A DNA stretch of 52,193 nucleotides from Clostridia bacterium (GCA_900766735.1 CAAFWO010000025.1:1-52193), one strand, 5' to 3'; positions 24,770-34,391 are shown, counted from the first letter of the stretch. The notes: generated by a model from the letters alone, not told the origin. Made by a program: numbers and translations.

Positions 24770-25305
24770 ACAAGGACTTGGAAAAAATATTGGTGACAGA
24801 GGAAGAACTCGATAAAAAAACAAGCGAGATCGCCGCGCAGATATCAAAGGATTATGAGGGCAAGAACCTTTTTATGATCGGTATTTTAAAGGGCGGAGTT
24901 GTTTTTGCTTCGGACCTTCTTAAAAAGATCACCGTTCCGATGGAGATCGATTTTATGGCTGTTTCCAGCTATGGAAAAGAAAGCGAAACGTCCGGCGTTG
25001 TCACGCTCAAAAAAGATATTGATAAAATGCTTACAAATCAGGATGTTTTAATTGTTGAGGATATTGTGGACAGCGGCTTTACCATGGCATATTTAAAGCG
25101 CCTTTTAGCGGACAGGAACGCGTCGAGCGTCAAGATATGCACGCTTTTAAGCAAGCCCTCGCGCCGCAGAGTTGACATTGATATTGACTACTACGGGTTT
25201 GAGATTCCCGACGAATTTGTTGTCGGATACGGCCTGGACTATGACGAAAAATACAGAAATCTGCCGTATATCGGAGTTTTGGACCCGAAAATATACACAA
25301 AATAA
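24766..25305 (+). CDS. hpt: Hypoxanthine phosphoribosyltransferase
   Basis: Hpt salvages hypoxanthine and guanine with PRPP to IMP and GMP. The 179-residue protein has the PRPP motif VEDIVDSGFT (about 99-108), ILKGGVVFASDL near the N-terminus, and the VGYGLDYDEKYRN loop near the end. It overlaps tilS by four bases (ATGA). In B. subtilis HprT also interacts functionally with TilS in transcription of ftsH, which is consistent with the conserved order. Confidence 0.96.
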   Translation: MNKDLEKILVTEEELDKKTSEIAAQISKDYEGKNLFMIGILKGGVVFASDLLKKITVPMEIDFMAVSSYGKESETSGVVTLKKDIDKMLTNQDVLIVEDIVDSGFTMAYLKRLLADRNASSVKICTLLSKPSRRRVDIDIDYYGFEIPDEFVVGYGLDYDEKYRNLPYIGVLDPKIYTK

Positions 25306-25321
25306 TCAAGGGGGAATTTTT

Positions 25322-27172
25322 TTGAACAAAAACGTAAGAGGGTTCATCGCTGCAATTGCCATTTTTGTTGCGATGCTCCTGTCGTATATGTTTATATTCG
25401 GTCAGGTGGCGAAGCCGGAAATTTTATATTCCGACCTCGTGAAGGATATAAGTGCCGGAAAGATCGAACGCCTGGAAATATCCGATACAAAGGCGCAGGC
25501 GACCTACCGCGAAAAGGCCGAGGACGGAAAGCCCAAGATAATCGTATATGACATTCCGTCAAAGGAGCTTTTGTATGCACAGACCGGCGATGAAATGGAT
25601 AAACAGATAGAGTCGGGGCGCCTGACGGTAACATATCCCGAGGCATCCTCGGCTTATGCATGGCTTTCACTCCTGTCGCCGTTCTTTATCATTATCGTTA
25701 TCGCGATATTCTGGAGCTTTATGATGAAAAATGCCGGCGGCGGAGCAGGTGCGATGAACTTCGGCAAGATCAAGACGAAGGCTGCTGTTCCGGAAAACAA
25801 AAAGGTGACGTTTGCCGATGTTGCCGGTGTTGAGGAAGAAAAAGAGGAGCTCACCGAGATAGTCGAATTTTTGAAAAATCCGAAAAAATATACCGATCTC
25901 GGAGCAAGGATCCCCAAGGGAGTGCTTTTAGTAGGCCCTCCCGGAACAGGTAAAACTCTCCTTGCAAAGGCTGTTGCCGGTGAGGCGGACGCACCGTTTT
26001 TCAGCATCAGCGGGTCGGACTTTGTCGAGATGTTCGTCGGCGTCGGCGCGTCGAGAGTGAGAGACCTTTTTGAACAGGCAAAGAAAAATCAGCCTTCTAT
26101 TATCTTTATCGACGAGATCGACGCTGTCGGCCGTCACAGAGGCGCAGGCCTCGGCGGCGGACACGACGAGAGAGAGCAGACGTTAAACCAGCTCCTTGTC
26201 GAGATGGACGGATTCGGTGTGAACGAAGGCACGATTGTGCTCGCCGCGACAAACAGAGCAGACATTTTGGATCCCGCGCTTATGCGTCCGGGAAGATTCG
26301 ACCGTCAGGTCTATGTCGGCTACCCCGACCAGAAGGCGAGACTTGCAATATTAAAAGTTCATGCTAAAAATAAGCCGCTCGGCAAGGATGTTGACCTTTC
26401 GGTAATCGCAAAGACAACATATGGATTTACCGGTGCGGATCTTGAAAACCTCTTAAATGAGGCGGCGCTTTTGGCGGCGCGCGAGAACAATCGCGAGATC
26501 AGCCAGCACGATCTGGACGACGCTATGCTTAAGGTCGTTATGGGCCCTGAAAAGAAGTCTAAGGAGATGCAGGAGAAGGACAAAAAACAGACGGCTTACC
26601 ACGAGGCGGGCCACGCTGTTGCGGCAAAATGCCTGCCCACACAGGATAAGGTTCACCAGGTTTCCATCATTCCGAGGGGAAGAGCCGGCGGATTCACGAT
26701 GTCGCTTCCCGACCATGACAAGACCTATATTTCAAAGCAGGAGATGTTTGAGGACATCGTAATGGCGATGGGCGGCCGCGTTGCGGAGGAAATGATCTTC
26801 GGCGAGATCAATACCGGCGCGTCGAGCGATATTCAGCACGCAACAAAAATTGCGACCGATATGGTCACAAAATACGGTATGAGCGAGAAGCTCGGATCAA
26901 GAAGCTTCGGTTCAAACGAGGAAATATTCATCGGCAGAGATTACGGCCACGCGCAGAACTATTCCGACGCGACGGCGGCGCTTATCGACGAAGAGGTCGA
27001 CGCTCTGATCGAGAAGGGTTATAAGAAGTGCCAGGAGATCATAACAGAGCACAAGGATAAGCTTGAGGCAGTCGCAAAGGCGCTGATCGAGAAGGAAGTC
27101 CTCACCGGGGAAGAATTTTTAGAGGTTTATAACGGCACAGATAAAACCGAGGAAGAAAAAGAGGAAAACTGA
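25322..27172 (+). CDS. ftsH: ATP-dependent zinc metalloprotease FtsH
   Basis: FtsH is a membrane-anchored hexameric AAA+ protease that removes misfolded and regulatory proteins. The 616-residue protein has two membrane segments (about 8-26 and 115-135) around a small extracytoplasmic domain. The AAA module follows, with Walker A GPPGTGKT (about 205), Walker B FIDEID and the second-region-of-homology arginines in RPGRFDR. The M41 protease site is HEAGH (about 426). The start is TTG at 25322 after GGGGGAA; the upstream in-frame extension overlaps hpt and is not family-like. Confidence 0.97.
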   Translation: MNKNVRGFIAAIAIFVAMLLSYMFIFGQVAKPEILYSDLVKDISAGKIERLEISDTKAQATYREKAEDGKPKIIVYDIPSKELLYAQTGDEMDKQIESGRLTVTYPEASSAYAWLSLLSPFFIIIVIAIFWSFMMKNAGGGAGAMNFGKIKTKAAVPENKKVTFADVAGVEEEKEELTEIVEFLKNPKKYTDLGARIPKGVLLVGPPGTGKTLLAKAVAGEADAPFFSISGSDFVEMFVGVGASRVRDLFEQAKKNQPSIIFIDEIDAVGRHRGAGLGGGHDEREQTLNQLLVEMDGFGVNEGTIVLAATNRADILDPALMRPGRFDRQVYVGYPDQKARLAILKVHAKNKPLGKDVDLSVIAKTTYGFTGADLENLLNEAALLAARENNREISQHDLDDAMLKVVMGPEKKSKEMQEKDKKQTAYHEAGHAVAAKCLPTQDKVHQVSIIPRGRAGGFTMSLPDHDKTYISKQEMFEDIVMAMGGRVAEEMIFGEINTGASSDIQHATKIATDMVTKYGMSEKLGSRSFGSNEEIFIGRDYGHAQNYSDATAALIDEEVDALIEKGYKKCQEIITEHKDKLEAVAKALIEKEVLTGEEFLEVYNGTDKTEEEKEEN

Positions 27173-27190
27173 TCGGGGAATAATGGATTT

Positions 27191-30100
27191 ATGATATTAA
27201 AAAGCATTACAATGCAGGGGTTTAAGTCCTTTGCCGATAAAACTAAAATAGAGTTAGACGGGAACGTGTGCGCCATTGTCGGCCCTAACGGAAGCGGAAA
27301 GAGCAATATTTCGGACGCTATTTTGTGGGTGCTCGGCGAACAGAGCGCAAAGACACTTCGCGGAAGCAAGATGGAGGACGTTATCTTCACGGGAACGCCC
27401 AAAAGAAAGCCGAGCGGCTTTGCCGAGGTCACGCTGACGCTTGACAATAAAGACCACATTCTGCCCGTCGACTATGATGAGGTCGCGTTCACAAGAAGGG
27501 TGTACCGTTCCGGCGAGGGTGAGTATTTTATAAATAAGACCCCCTGCAGGCTTAAGGACATTCACGAGATGCTGATGGACACCGGTATGGGTCGCGACGG
27601 CTACAGCATCATCGGCCAGGGTAAGATCGACCAGATATTATATGCTAACCCCGAGGACAGAAGGTCGATGTTCGAGGAAGCGTCCGGCATTTCAAAATAT
27701 AAATACAGAAAGGCCGAGGCCAAAAGAAAGCTTGACAAGACCAATGACAATATCATAAGAATAAAGGACATTGTTGCAGAGCTCGAAAGCCAGATCGGGC
27801 CGCTTAAGGAGCAGTCGGAGAAGGCACAGCGCTTTTTGGTGCTCTCGGACGAGCTTAAGGAGCTTGAAGTCACGGCGTTCGTCAATGCCATCGAGAAGAA
27901 CAAAAGCGCCTGCGATAAGGCGGAGAACAATTTTGCCGATATTAAGGCGGAATTTGACAAGGCAAAGGCCTTTTCCGAGGCCAACGAAAAGACGATCGAG
28001 GCATATTATGAGGAAAAGAAGCTTTTTGATTCGAGTCTTGAAAAAATCAAGAACGAGGCATCGGAGATCATCGTCGAGATAACGAAAAAGGAATCGGAGA
28101 TCACTCTTAAGAAAAGCACTATCGAAAATATAGAGCTTAACATAAAGCGACTGACCGACGAGATCGACGCGTTAAGAGAAAAAAATTCGGCAAAGTCTGT
28201 CGAGGACGCGGAAAAGGCCGTGTTTGACGCGAAGGCGAAAAAAGAAAATCTGATTCGCGAGCTTAACGCCATGAATGTGACTCTTCTTCGGGAAAAGACG
28301 GAGGAGCTTTCGCACCGGACCGCAAAAAAAGCGGCATATACGGATTCGGTTGCCGCGGCGATCGAAGGAAAAACCGGCAGACTTGAGTCGTTCGACGTTA
28401 TCGCGGACGAGCAGAGCAAGCGGTTAAATTCCATCGCGAAGGAAACCGAGGAGATGGAAAAGGCCGTTCGGGCGGACGAGGAGGAGATCGCCTCTTTCAA
28501 TGCCGAAAAAGAGAAAAGAGAAAAGCAGGACGAGGAGTATAAAAGGCTAAAGAGCGATATGAACGCTTCTTACTCCGCGCTTTTATCCGCGCTTGATGCT
28601 CTTAAGGAAAATTATAATGCCGAGAGCAAAAAGACTTCGGAATGTTCGTCGCGCCTTAAGTTTTTGACGGAGCTTGAAAAGGAGATGGACGGCTATTCCG
28701 GCGCGGTCAAGAGCGTTATCGAGAATAAAAATCTTAAAGGCATCCGCGGCGTTTTGTCCGAGCTTATCAAGGTCGACGCAAAGTATATCCCGGCTATTGA
28801 GGCCGCGCTCGGCGGTTCGATGCAGAACATCGTCACCGTGACGGATTCGGACTCGCGCGAGGCGATAAACTATTTAAAATCCAAGGGAAAAGGAAGGGCA
28901 ACTTTCCTGCCGCTTAATATAATCCGTCCGCGCTCGCTTGATAAGATGTCGCACCCCGGATTTTTGGGCGCTGTGTCGGATTTTGTAGAGTGCGACGCGG
29001 ATATAAGGCCGGCGGTTTTGAACCTTTTGGGAAATGTCGCGCTTTGCGACAGCTTTGACAATGCGATCGGACTATTTAAAAAGCAAAACGGCAAGGTAAA
29101 GATAGTTACTCTTTCAGGCGAATATATAAATTCCGGCGGTGCAGTAACAGGCGGAAGCATGAGTAAGATCCGCGGTCTTTTGTCAAGAAAGCAGGAGATA
29201 CAGACACTTACTGAAAGGCTGAAGGAGTTAAATTCCGGCCTTAAAAAGATCGATTCCGAGATCGAGAAAAAGAATAACGCCGTTTCAAAGATGCAGCATG
29301 ATGCGGCGGCGCTGACCGAAAAGATTGAGCTTAATAAAAACGCGCTTTCCGACACATTATATAAAATACAAGCAAAAGAAAGCATTTTGAGCAGTAAAAG
29401 GGCGCGCTTTAATGAGCTTTCGGAGGCTAAGAGCGAGCTTATATACAGCCTTGATAATCGCGATAAAGCGAAAGAAGAACTGAAAAAATCGATCGCCGAT
29501 TCGGAGGCGGAGCTCTTAAGAGAGAAAGAAGAGCTTAAAAAGCTCACATCACAGCTTGAAGAGTTGCGCTCGGAGCTTGAAGCGATGAATAATGCCAGAG
29601 TCGAAAAGACGATGGAGATAAATAACGCATCAAAGGACATCGAGATGTACTTTAGCGCACTCGAATCTGCGCGTGCGGGTGCGGATTCAAGGCGTGAACT
29701 GGCAGAGTCGAAGGCTCTTGAGATCGGAAAATACAAGTCCGATGAGGAGAACATAAAAAAAGAGATCGAGCTTATCGGCGAGCATATTTCAAACCTTAAG
29801 AATGAACACTCATCAAAACTTACGGAGCTTGAAGCGAAAAAAGATGAATTTTCTGCGCGTGACTTTAACACCTCCAAATTGAGGGAGGAGAACAAGGCAA
29901 TACAGGAAAAGGTCATCTCGCTCGCACAGGAGATGACGAAGCTTCAGGGCAAGATCGAAGCGCTTAAAACCGCAGTCGAGGAGGACATCGGAAAGCTTTG
30001 GGAGGAGTATGAGATGACATTCTCCGAGGCACTTTCCGAGCGCAACCAAAAGGGCGGAAAGACAGCGTCCGGCGCGCATATCAGCAAGTTAAAGCGCGAA

Positions 30101-30712
30101 ATAAAGGATCTTGGCACGATCAACGTTGCCGCGATCGAGGACTATAAAAACGTTTCTGAACGATATGAATTTCTGTCTGCCCAGAAAAAGGATATGTTAG
30201 ACACCAAGGCGAACCTTGAAAAAATAATCGAGGATATGCAGAAGATCATGGCGGATCAGTTCTCCGTTCAGTTCAAGAAGATCAACGAGGACTTCAAGGA
30301 AACCTACATTGCGCTGACAGGCGGCGGAACGGCGAACATTCTTTTGGCCGATCCGGACGATGTTTTGGAGAGCGGGATCGAGATCGAGCTCCAGCCGCCC
30401 GGAAAGAAGCTTCAGAACATCATGCTTTTGTCCGGCGGTGAGAAGGCGATAGCCGCGATAGCGCTGTTTTTCGCGATGCTTTCGGTAAGGCCGACGCCGT
30501 TCTGCGTTTTGGACGAGATCGAGGCGGCGCTTGACGAGAGCAATGTTCAGCGTTTCGCGTCGTTCTTAAGAAACTATGACAAAACGCAGTTCTTGGTCAT
30601 AACTCACAGGCGCGGCACGATGGAATCCGCCGATATGCTCTATGGCGTTACGATGCAGGAAAAGGGCGTTACAAAGCTTTTGTCGCTTAAGTTAAGCGAT
30701 GTTGAACAGTAA
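27191..30712 (+). CDS. smc: Chromosome partition protein SMC
   Basis: SMC forms the ring-shaped condensin that compacts and separates chromosomes. The 1173-residue length is standard. Walker A is GPNGSGKSN (from about 32), the hinge is near residues 505-665, long coiled coils flank it (about 170-500 and 670-1010), and the C-terminal head has the signature LSGGEKA (about 1080) and Walker B VLDEIEAALD. The ATG follows GGGG. In many Firmicutes smc follows rnc; here it follows ftsH. ftsY comes directly after, as is common. Confidence 0.98.
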   Translation: MILKSITMQGFKSFADKTKIELDGNVCAIVGPNGSGKSNISDAILWVLGEQSAKTLRGSKMEDVIFTGTPKRKPSGFAEVTLTLDNKDHILPVDYDEVAFTRRVYRSGEGEYFINKTPCRLKDIHEMLMDTGMGRDGYSIIGQGKIDQILYANPEDRRSMFEEASGISKYKYRKAEAKRKLDKTNDNIIRIKDIVAELESQIGPLKEQSEKAQRFLVLSDELKELEVTAFVNAIEKNKSACDKAENNFADIKAEFDKAKAFSEANEKTIEAYYEEKKLFDSSLEKIKNEASEIIVEITKKESEITLKKSTIENIELNIKRLTDEIDALREKNSAKSVEDAEKAVFDAKAKKENLIRELNAMNVTLLREKTEELSHRTAKKAAYTDSVAAAIEGKTGRLESFDVIADEQSKRLNSIAKETEEMEKAVRADEEEIASFNAEKEKREKQDEEYKRLKSDMNASYSALLSALDALKENYNAESKKTSECSSRLKFLTELEKEMDGYSGAVKSVIENKNLKGIRGVLSELIKVDAKYIPAIEAALGGSMQNIVTVTDSDSREAINYLKSKGKGRATFLPLNIIRPRSLDKMSHPGFLGAVSDFVECDADIRPAVLNLLGNVALCDSFDNAIGLFKKQNGKVKIVTLSGEYINSGGAVTGGSMSKIRGLLSRKQEIQTLTERLKELNSGLKKIDSEIEKKNNAVSKMQHDAAALTEKIELNKNALSDTLYKIQAKESILSSKRARFNELSEAKSELIYSLDNRDKAKEELKKSIADSEAELLREKEELKKLTSQLEELRSELEAMNNARVEKTMEINNASKDIEMYFSALESARAGADSRRELAESKALEIGKYKSDEENIKKEIELIGEHISNLKNEHSSKLTELEAKKDEFSARDFNTSKLREENKAIQEKVISLAQEMTKLQGKIEALKTAVEEDIGKLWEEYEMTFSEALSERNQKGGKTASGAHISKLKREIKDLGTINVAAIEDYKNVSERYEFLSAQKKDMLDTKANLEKIIEDMQKIMADQFSVQFKKINEDFKETYIALTGGGTANILLADPDDVLESGIEIELQPPGKKLQNIMLLSGGEKAIAAIALFFAMLSVRPTPFCVLDEIEAALDESNVQRFASFLRNYDKTQFLVITHRRGTMESADMLYGVTMQEKGVTKLLSLKLSDVEQ

Positions 30713-30730
30713 GAAAACGGGGAGATCAAA

Positions 30731-31636
30731 ATGGGATTTTTCGATAAATTAAAACAGGGACTCGGCAAAACAAAGGACACATTTAAAAATGCCGTTGACA
30801 GCGTGTTTGTCGCTTTCAGCAGTATTGACGACGATTTTTATGAGGAGCTTACCGAGGCACTGATCTTGGCGGACCTTGGAGCGCAGACGGCAATTGAGGT
30901 CGTCGACGAATTAAAAGAGCGCGTTAAATCAAAGCATATCGGAAACACGGAGGAAGCAAAGGCCGAGCTTTACGCTGTTTTGAGCGAGGCGATCTCCGGC
31001 GATTCGTCGCTTGATTTATCGGGCAGTCCGGCGGTCATTATGGTGATCGGTGTCAACGGCGTCGGAAAGACAACGTCTATAGGCAAGATGGCGCACTTCT
31101 TAAAATCCGAAGGAAAAAGCGTCATTCTCGCGGCGGCGGACACGTTCAGAGCCGCGGCGGCAGATCAGCTTGCAATCTGGGCGGAGAGAAACTCCGTTCC
31201 GATGGTCAGGCACGAGGAGGGCTCGGACCCTGCGGCGGTCGTTTTTGACGCATGCGCCGCGGCGAAGAGCAGAAAGGCCGATGTGCTGATCTGCGATACG
31301 GCCGGAAGACTTCATAACAAGAAAAACCTGATGGACGAGCTTGAAAAAATATACAGGGTCATCAAGCGTGAGCTTCCGGATTCGAGCCTGGAGGTCTTGC
31401 TTGTGCTTGACGCGACGACCGGCCAGAATGCGGTAAATCAGGCGGAAATGTTTAAGGACACCGCCGACATCACGGGAATCGTGCTGACAAAGCTTGACGG
31501 CACGGCAAAGGGTGGAATCGTTATAAACATCAAGAAAAAGCTCGGCATTCCGGTGAAATTTATCGGTGTCGGAGAAGGAATCGACGATATGCAGCCCTTC
31601 GACCCGGAAAGCTTTTCAAAGGCACTTTTTGACTGA
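30731..31636 (+). CDS. ftsY: Signal recognition particle receptor FtsY
   Basis: FtsY is the SRP receptor GTPase that delivers ribosomes to the Sec translocon. The 301-residue protein has a short N domain (no long acidic A domain, as usual in Gram-positives) and the G domain with GVNGVGKTT (about 107-115), DTFRAAA, CDTAGR, TKLDGTAKGG and the FIGVGEGIDDMQPF closing motif. GGGGAG precedes the ATG. The partner gene ffh is not in the window. Confidence 0.97.
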   Translation: MGFFDKLKQGLGKTKDTFKNAVDSVFVAFSSIDDDFYEELTEALILADLGAQTAIEVVDELKERVKSKHIGNTEEAKAELYAVLSEAISGDSSLDLSGSPAVIMVIGVNGVGKTTSIGKMAHFLKSEGKSVILAAADTFRAAAADQLAIWAERNSVPMVRHEEGSDPAAVVFDACAAAKSRKADVLICDTAGRLHNKKNLMDELEKIYRVIKRELPDSSLEVLLVLDATTGQNAVNQAEMFKDTADITGIVLTKLDGTAKGGIVINIKKKLGIPVKFIGVGEGIDDMQPFDPESFSKALFD

Positions 31637-31651
31637 CGGGAGGGCACTTTT

Positions 31652-32128
31652 ATGAAAGAGATAAAGACCAATGCAATGCGCATTTTGGATAAGGCAAAGG
31701 TCAGCTACACGGCGCACCATTATGAACCCGAGGAGGGCAAGGTCGACGGGATATATGTTGCCGATAAGCTCGGCTGTCCGCACGATATAGTCTATAAAAC
31801 ACTTGTGACGGTCGCGCCTTCAAGGCAGTATTATGTGTTTGTTATCCCGGTCGAAAAGGAGCTTGACTTAAAGGCCGCGGCAAGAGCGGTCGGCGAAAAG
31901 TCGGTCGAGATGATACACGTTGCCGACATTAATAAGGTCACGGGATATATAAGGGGCGGATGCTCGCCTGTCGGTATGAAAAAAGAGTTTACGACCGTTA
32001 TCGACGAGTCGGCAAATAATGTTGAAAAATTTTATGTCAGCGCCGGGAGGATCGGCTCACAGCTTGAGATCGCTCCGTCCGAGCTTAAAAAAGTCGTTAA
32101 CTATACTATGGCGGCGATCACTAAATAA
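31652..32128 (+). CDS. Cys-tRNA(Pro)/Cys-tRNA(Cys) deacylase, YbaK-like
   Basis: YbaK/EbsC-family proteins hydrolyse mischarged Cys-tRNA(Pro). The 158-residue protein matches the single-domain family in length and shows the YbaK fold landmarks: VYKTLV, a conserved KxxDLKAAARAVGEKSVEM segment, TGYIRGGCSPVG and the final GSQLEIAPSEL. It follows ftsY by 15 bases and is terminated immediately afterwards. Confidence 0.9.
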   Translation: MKEIKTNAMRILDKAKVSYTAHHYEPEEGKVDGIYVADKLGCPHDIVYKTLVTVAPSRQYYVFVIPVEKELDLKAAARAVGEKSVEMIHVADINKVTGYIRGGCSPVGMKKEFTTVIDESANNVEKFYVSAGRIGSQLEIAPSELKKVVNYTMAAITK

Positions 32129-32155
32129 AAGCACCTTGCGGTGCTTTTATTTTAT
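32127..32155 (+). terminator. Intrinsic terminator after the ybaK-like gene
   Basis: A 9-bp stem (32127-32135 with 32140-32148) has a TTGC loop followed by a T-rich tract. It closes the long gene run that began upstream. Confidence 0.85.
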
Positions 32156-32179
32156 TGACAAATTATTGCAATTTGTTTA

Positions 32180-32208
32180 TTGACAGAAGAAAAAACGTGT
32201 GATAGAGT
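32180..32208 (+). promoter_or_regulatory. Candidate promoter of the alpha/beta hydrolase gene
   Basis: TTGACA (32180-32185) is followed after 17 bp by TAGAGT (32203-32208), a poor but possible -10. A better TATAAT-like box just downstream would need a 22-bp spacer. A second TTGACA lies 25 bases upstream. Exact promoter usage is unclear. Confidence 0.45.
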
Positions 32209-32264
32209 ATAATTACGAGGAAAAGACAAAAACTTTTATTATAGATTTACAAGGAGGATTTTTT

Positions 32265-33251
32265 ATGGGTAAAACATTAAAAAAATTTTTGACTGTTGCG
32301 GGCGTTGCCGCGGCAGGTGCGGCCGTTTTGGGAATCGCGGCATATGCGACGACGAAGCTCATGGTAAAGACCGCGCTTGACAGGGAAGAGCCTGAAATCA
32401 TGAAGAAAAGAAGAGGAAAGATCTCCGGCTCCGAAAAGAATGAGGACGAGTTCGAGATCGAAAAGGCAGAAGCGCAGAAAAAGCTTTTGGAAGAAGAGCA
32501 CGAGACTGTGAAGATCGTTGCGCACGATAATGTGACGCTTGTCGGCCATTACTATCCCGTACCCGAGCCTAAGCGTGTTATCATCGCTTTTCACGGGTGG
32601 CGCTCGTCATGGTGCGCGGATTTCGGAATGATCGCGGATTTCTGGAAAAACAGCGGATGCTCCGTTTTATATGCCGAGCAGAGAGGGCAGAATGCCAGCG
32701 GCGGAGAGCATATGGGATTCGGTCTGACGGAAAGGTACGACTGCATCGAGTGGGTCAACTGGATAAACCAAAAGACGGACAAAAAGCTTCCGATATATCT
32801 TGCCGGTGTTTCGATGGGCGCTTCGACCGTGCTTATGTCAGCGGATTCCGATTTTCCGGATAACGTCAAAGGCATAATTGCCGATTGCGGCTTCACATCG
32901 CCCAAGGAGATATGGAAGTATGTCGCAAGGCATAACATGCACCTTTATACCGTGGGATCGCGCCTGGCGGATGCGATCTGCAAAAAGATGATAAATGTCG
33001 GCTCCGGCGATTTTTCGACTAAGGACGCGTTAAAGAATACAAAGATCCCTGTGCTCTTTATTCACGGTGAGGACGATAATTTCGTTCCTGTCGAGATGAC
33101 GTATGAAAATTACGACGTGTGCACTTCATCGAAGAGCCTTCTGATAGTTCCGGGCGCCGACCATGCGATGAGCTACTTTGTTGATAAGGATTCTTATGAA
33201 CGCGCGGTCAGGGAATTTTTCGAGGATTTTGACGGGACGGATAACGAGTAA
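32265..33251 (+). CDS. Membrane-anchored alpha/beta hydrolase
   Basis: This 328-residue protein has an N-terminal hydrophobic segment (about residues 8-30) and then an alpha/beta hydrolase domain. The nucleophile elbow is GVSMGAS (Ser near residue 190), the acid is probably in GEDDNF, and the catalytic His is in GADHAM near 304. A charged linker (about 40-80) precedes the domain. It resembles the 'YqkD/dipeptidyl-peptidase-like' hydrolases of Firmicutes, whose substrates are mostly unknown. AAGGAGG is well placed before the ATG at 32265; an in-frame ATG at 32199 lacks a site. It appears to be a single gene between a terminator and the next promoter. Confidence 0.85.
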   Translation: MGKTLKKFLTVAGVAAAGAAVLGIAAYATTKLMVKTALDREEPEIMKKRRGKISGSEKNEDEFEIEKAEAQKKLLEEEHETVKIVAHDNVTLVGHYYPVPEPKRVIIAFHGWRSSWCADFGMIADFWKNSGCSVLYAEQRGQNASGGEHMGFGLTERYDCIEWVNWINQKTDKKLPIYLAGVSMGASTVLMSADSDFPDNVKGIIADCGFTSPKEIWKYVARHNMHLYTVGSRLADAICKKMINVGSGDFSTKDALKNTKIPVLFIHGEDDNFVPVEMTYENYDVCTSSKSLLIVPGADHAMSYFVDKDSYERAVREFFEDFDGTDNE

Positions 33252-33269
33252 GAATTTTCGCCTTGCGTA

Positions 33270-33298
33270 TTGAAAATAATAAAGAATTATGGTAAAAT
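33270..33298 (+). promoter_or_regulatory. SigA-type promoter of the two-gene membrane unit
   Basis: The -35 is TTGAAA (33270-33275), the spacer is 17 bp and the -10 is TAAAAT (33293-33298), preceded by TGG (extended -10). Confidence 0.75.
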
Positions 33299-33329
33299 AT
33301 AAAATAATATGAGTGTCCGGGGGGAAATT

Positions 33330-34019
33330 ATGATAAAACGAAGCTTCAGGCTGGAATGTCTTTATTATTTTTTATTTACCGTATATGTTTTGGGTGCCGT
33401 CACGCTTGTTGAATGGTTTGCGAAAACGTGGAACTACTATGTTTTGCCGGTTGCGATCGGTCATTTATTGATCGGGCTTGTCATATATATCGAGATAAGG
33501 ATAAGCGGGTTCGGCGATATGCAGATGGAGCCGGAAATAATTCCGATCGATGTGACTTTTGACGATGTTACAGAAAGACTGAAAGAAAAATACAAAGAAC
33601 CGGAGTTTATTGACGATGTCACGGCGTATTGCGATATAAGGGTGAAGCGCCTTAAGCTGAGGGTTATGGTCGCAAAGGATTATAACGGCAACACATTTTC
33701 GCATATGGAAACGAGAAGAAGGGCTTATGTGGGGATCCCGCTTCAGAGAAGAGGGATCCTCTTTCAGCCGCTCGGCATTACTTTTGTGTTCTGCGATAAA
33801 TTTGACAAGCTGACCTATGATATGGCGGTGATCAATGCGAATGATCTTTTCTCAAGAAAACAGCGCAGTGAGATCGACGTTTATATTTCGGAGTCTGAAA
33901 AGTTTATGTATCTGCCCGTGCACTACGGCATTAACGGGGTTTTTGCATACCGTATTGCAATGGGAGTTGCGGAAAAGCTTCTGGGCATTAATATTTACAA
34001 ACGAAGAGGAATGAAATGA
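33330..34019 (+). CDS. Membrane protein of unknown function
   Basis: I do not recognise a family. The 229-residue protein has two N-terminal membrane segments (about 9-29 and 36-56) and a cytoplasm-sized soluble domain (about 60-229) of mixed alpha/beta character without obvious catalytic motifs. It contains several cysteines and paired arginines (METRRRAY, LQRRGI). The ATG at 33330 sits behind GGGGGG; an in-frame ATG at 33309 precedes that site and is unlikely. The next gene starts one base after its stop, so the two products are probably made together and may form a complex. Confidence 0.8.
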   Translation: MIKRSFRLECLYYFLFTVYVLGAVTLVEWFAKTWNYYVLPVAIGHLLIGLVIYIEIRISGFGDMQMEPEIIPIDVTFDDVTERLKEKYKEPEFIDDVTAYCDIRVKRLKLRVMVAKDYNGNTFSHMETRRRAYVGIPLQRRGILFQPLGITFVFCDKFDKLTYDMAVINANDLFSRKQRSEIDVYISESEKFMYLPVHYGINGVFAYRIAMGVAEKLLGINIYKRRGMK

Positions 34020-34020
34020 T

Positions 34021-34380
34021 ATGGAACAGTTTTTAGATACCTTTATGCACCACTGGTTCTGGGGAAGTGAGGAGGCAATATTTTTAGCGACATTTTTTGC
34101 CGGAATTGTAGTTTCGGCGATCTGCTACCATCTTTCGGTCGTGTTCAATGATGAATGGATATATGCCACACCTATTTTCTTTTTCTTTCTGTGCCTGACT
34201 ATAGTGAGGATCGTGGTTACATATTGTCTTGATTTTGTTGAGAAAGAGCCTGTGTTTGCGGAAGGTCTTTCGAGTACCGCGTCCGGGATGCTTGTTTCAT
34301 ATCTTATTATGATAAGCCTTATCGTGGTGTATTTTAAGAGACTGCGCCTGATAAATAACGATCCTTATTGGTTCTTATAA
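34021..34380 (+). CDS. Small membrane protein of unknown function
   Basis: This 119-residue protein has three predicted membrane helices (about 18-42, 48-68 and 88-108) and a short N-terminal region with paired His-His-Trp-Phe-Trp residues. No known motif is visible. It is the second gene of a two-gene unit with the preceding membrane protein. The following DNA is a broken regulator gene, so the unit probably ends here, although no clear terminator lies between them. Confidence 0.75.
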   Translation: MEQFLDTFMHHWFWGSEEAIFLATFFAGIVVSAICYHLSVVFNDEWIYATPIFFFFLCLTIVRIVVTYCLDFVEKEPVFAEGLSSTASGMLVSYLIMISLIVVYFKRLRLINNDPYWFL

Positions 34381-34391
34381 AAAGTGGTTTT

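Noticed and set aside
25172..25321. 50-codon N-terminal extension of FtsH overlapping hpt
   Set aside because: It is out of frame with hpt, unlike FtsH sequences, and ends at a well-placed ribosome binding site before the TTG start.
28870..29916. A 348-codon open frame on the minus strand inside smc
   Set aside because: Its Ser/Phe/Leu-rich translation is what antisense reading of Glu/Lys-rich coiled-coil codons gives. The smc reading is continuous and family-like.
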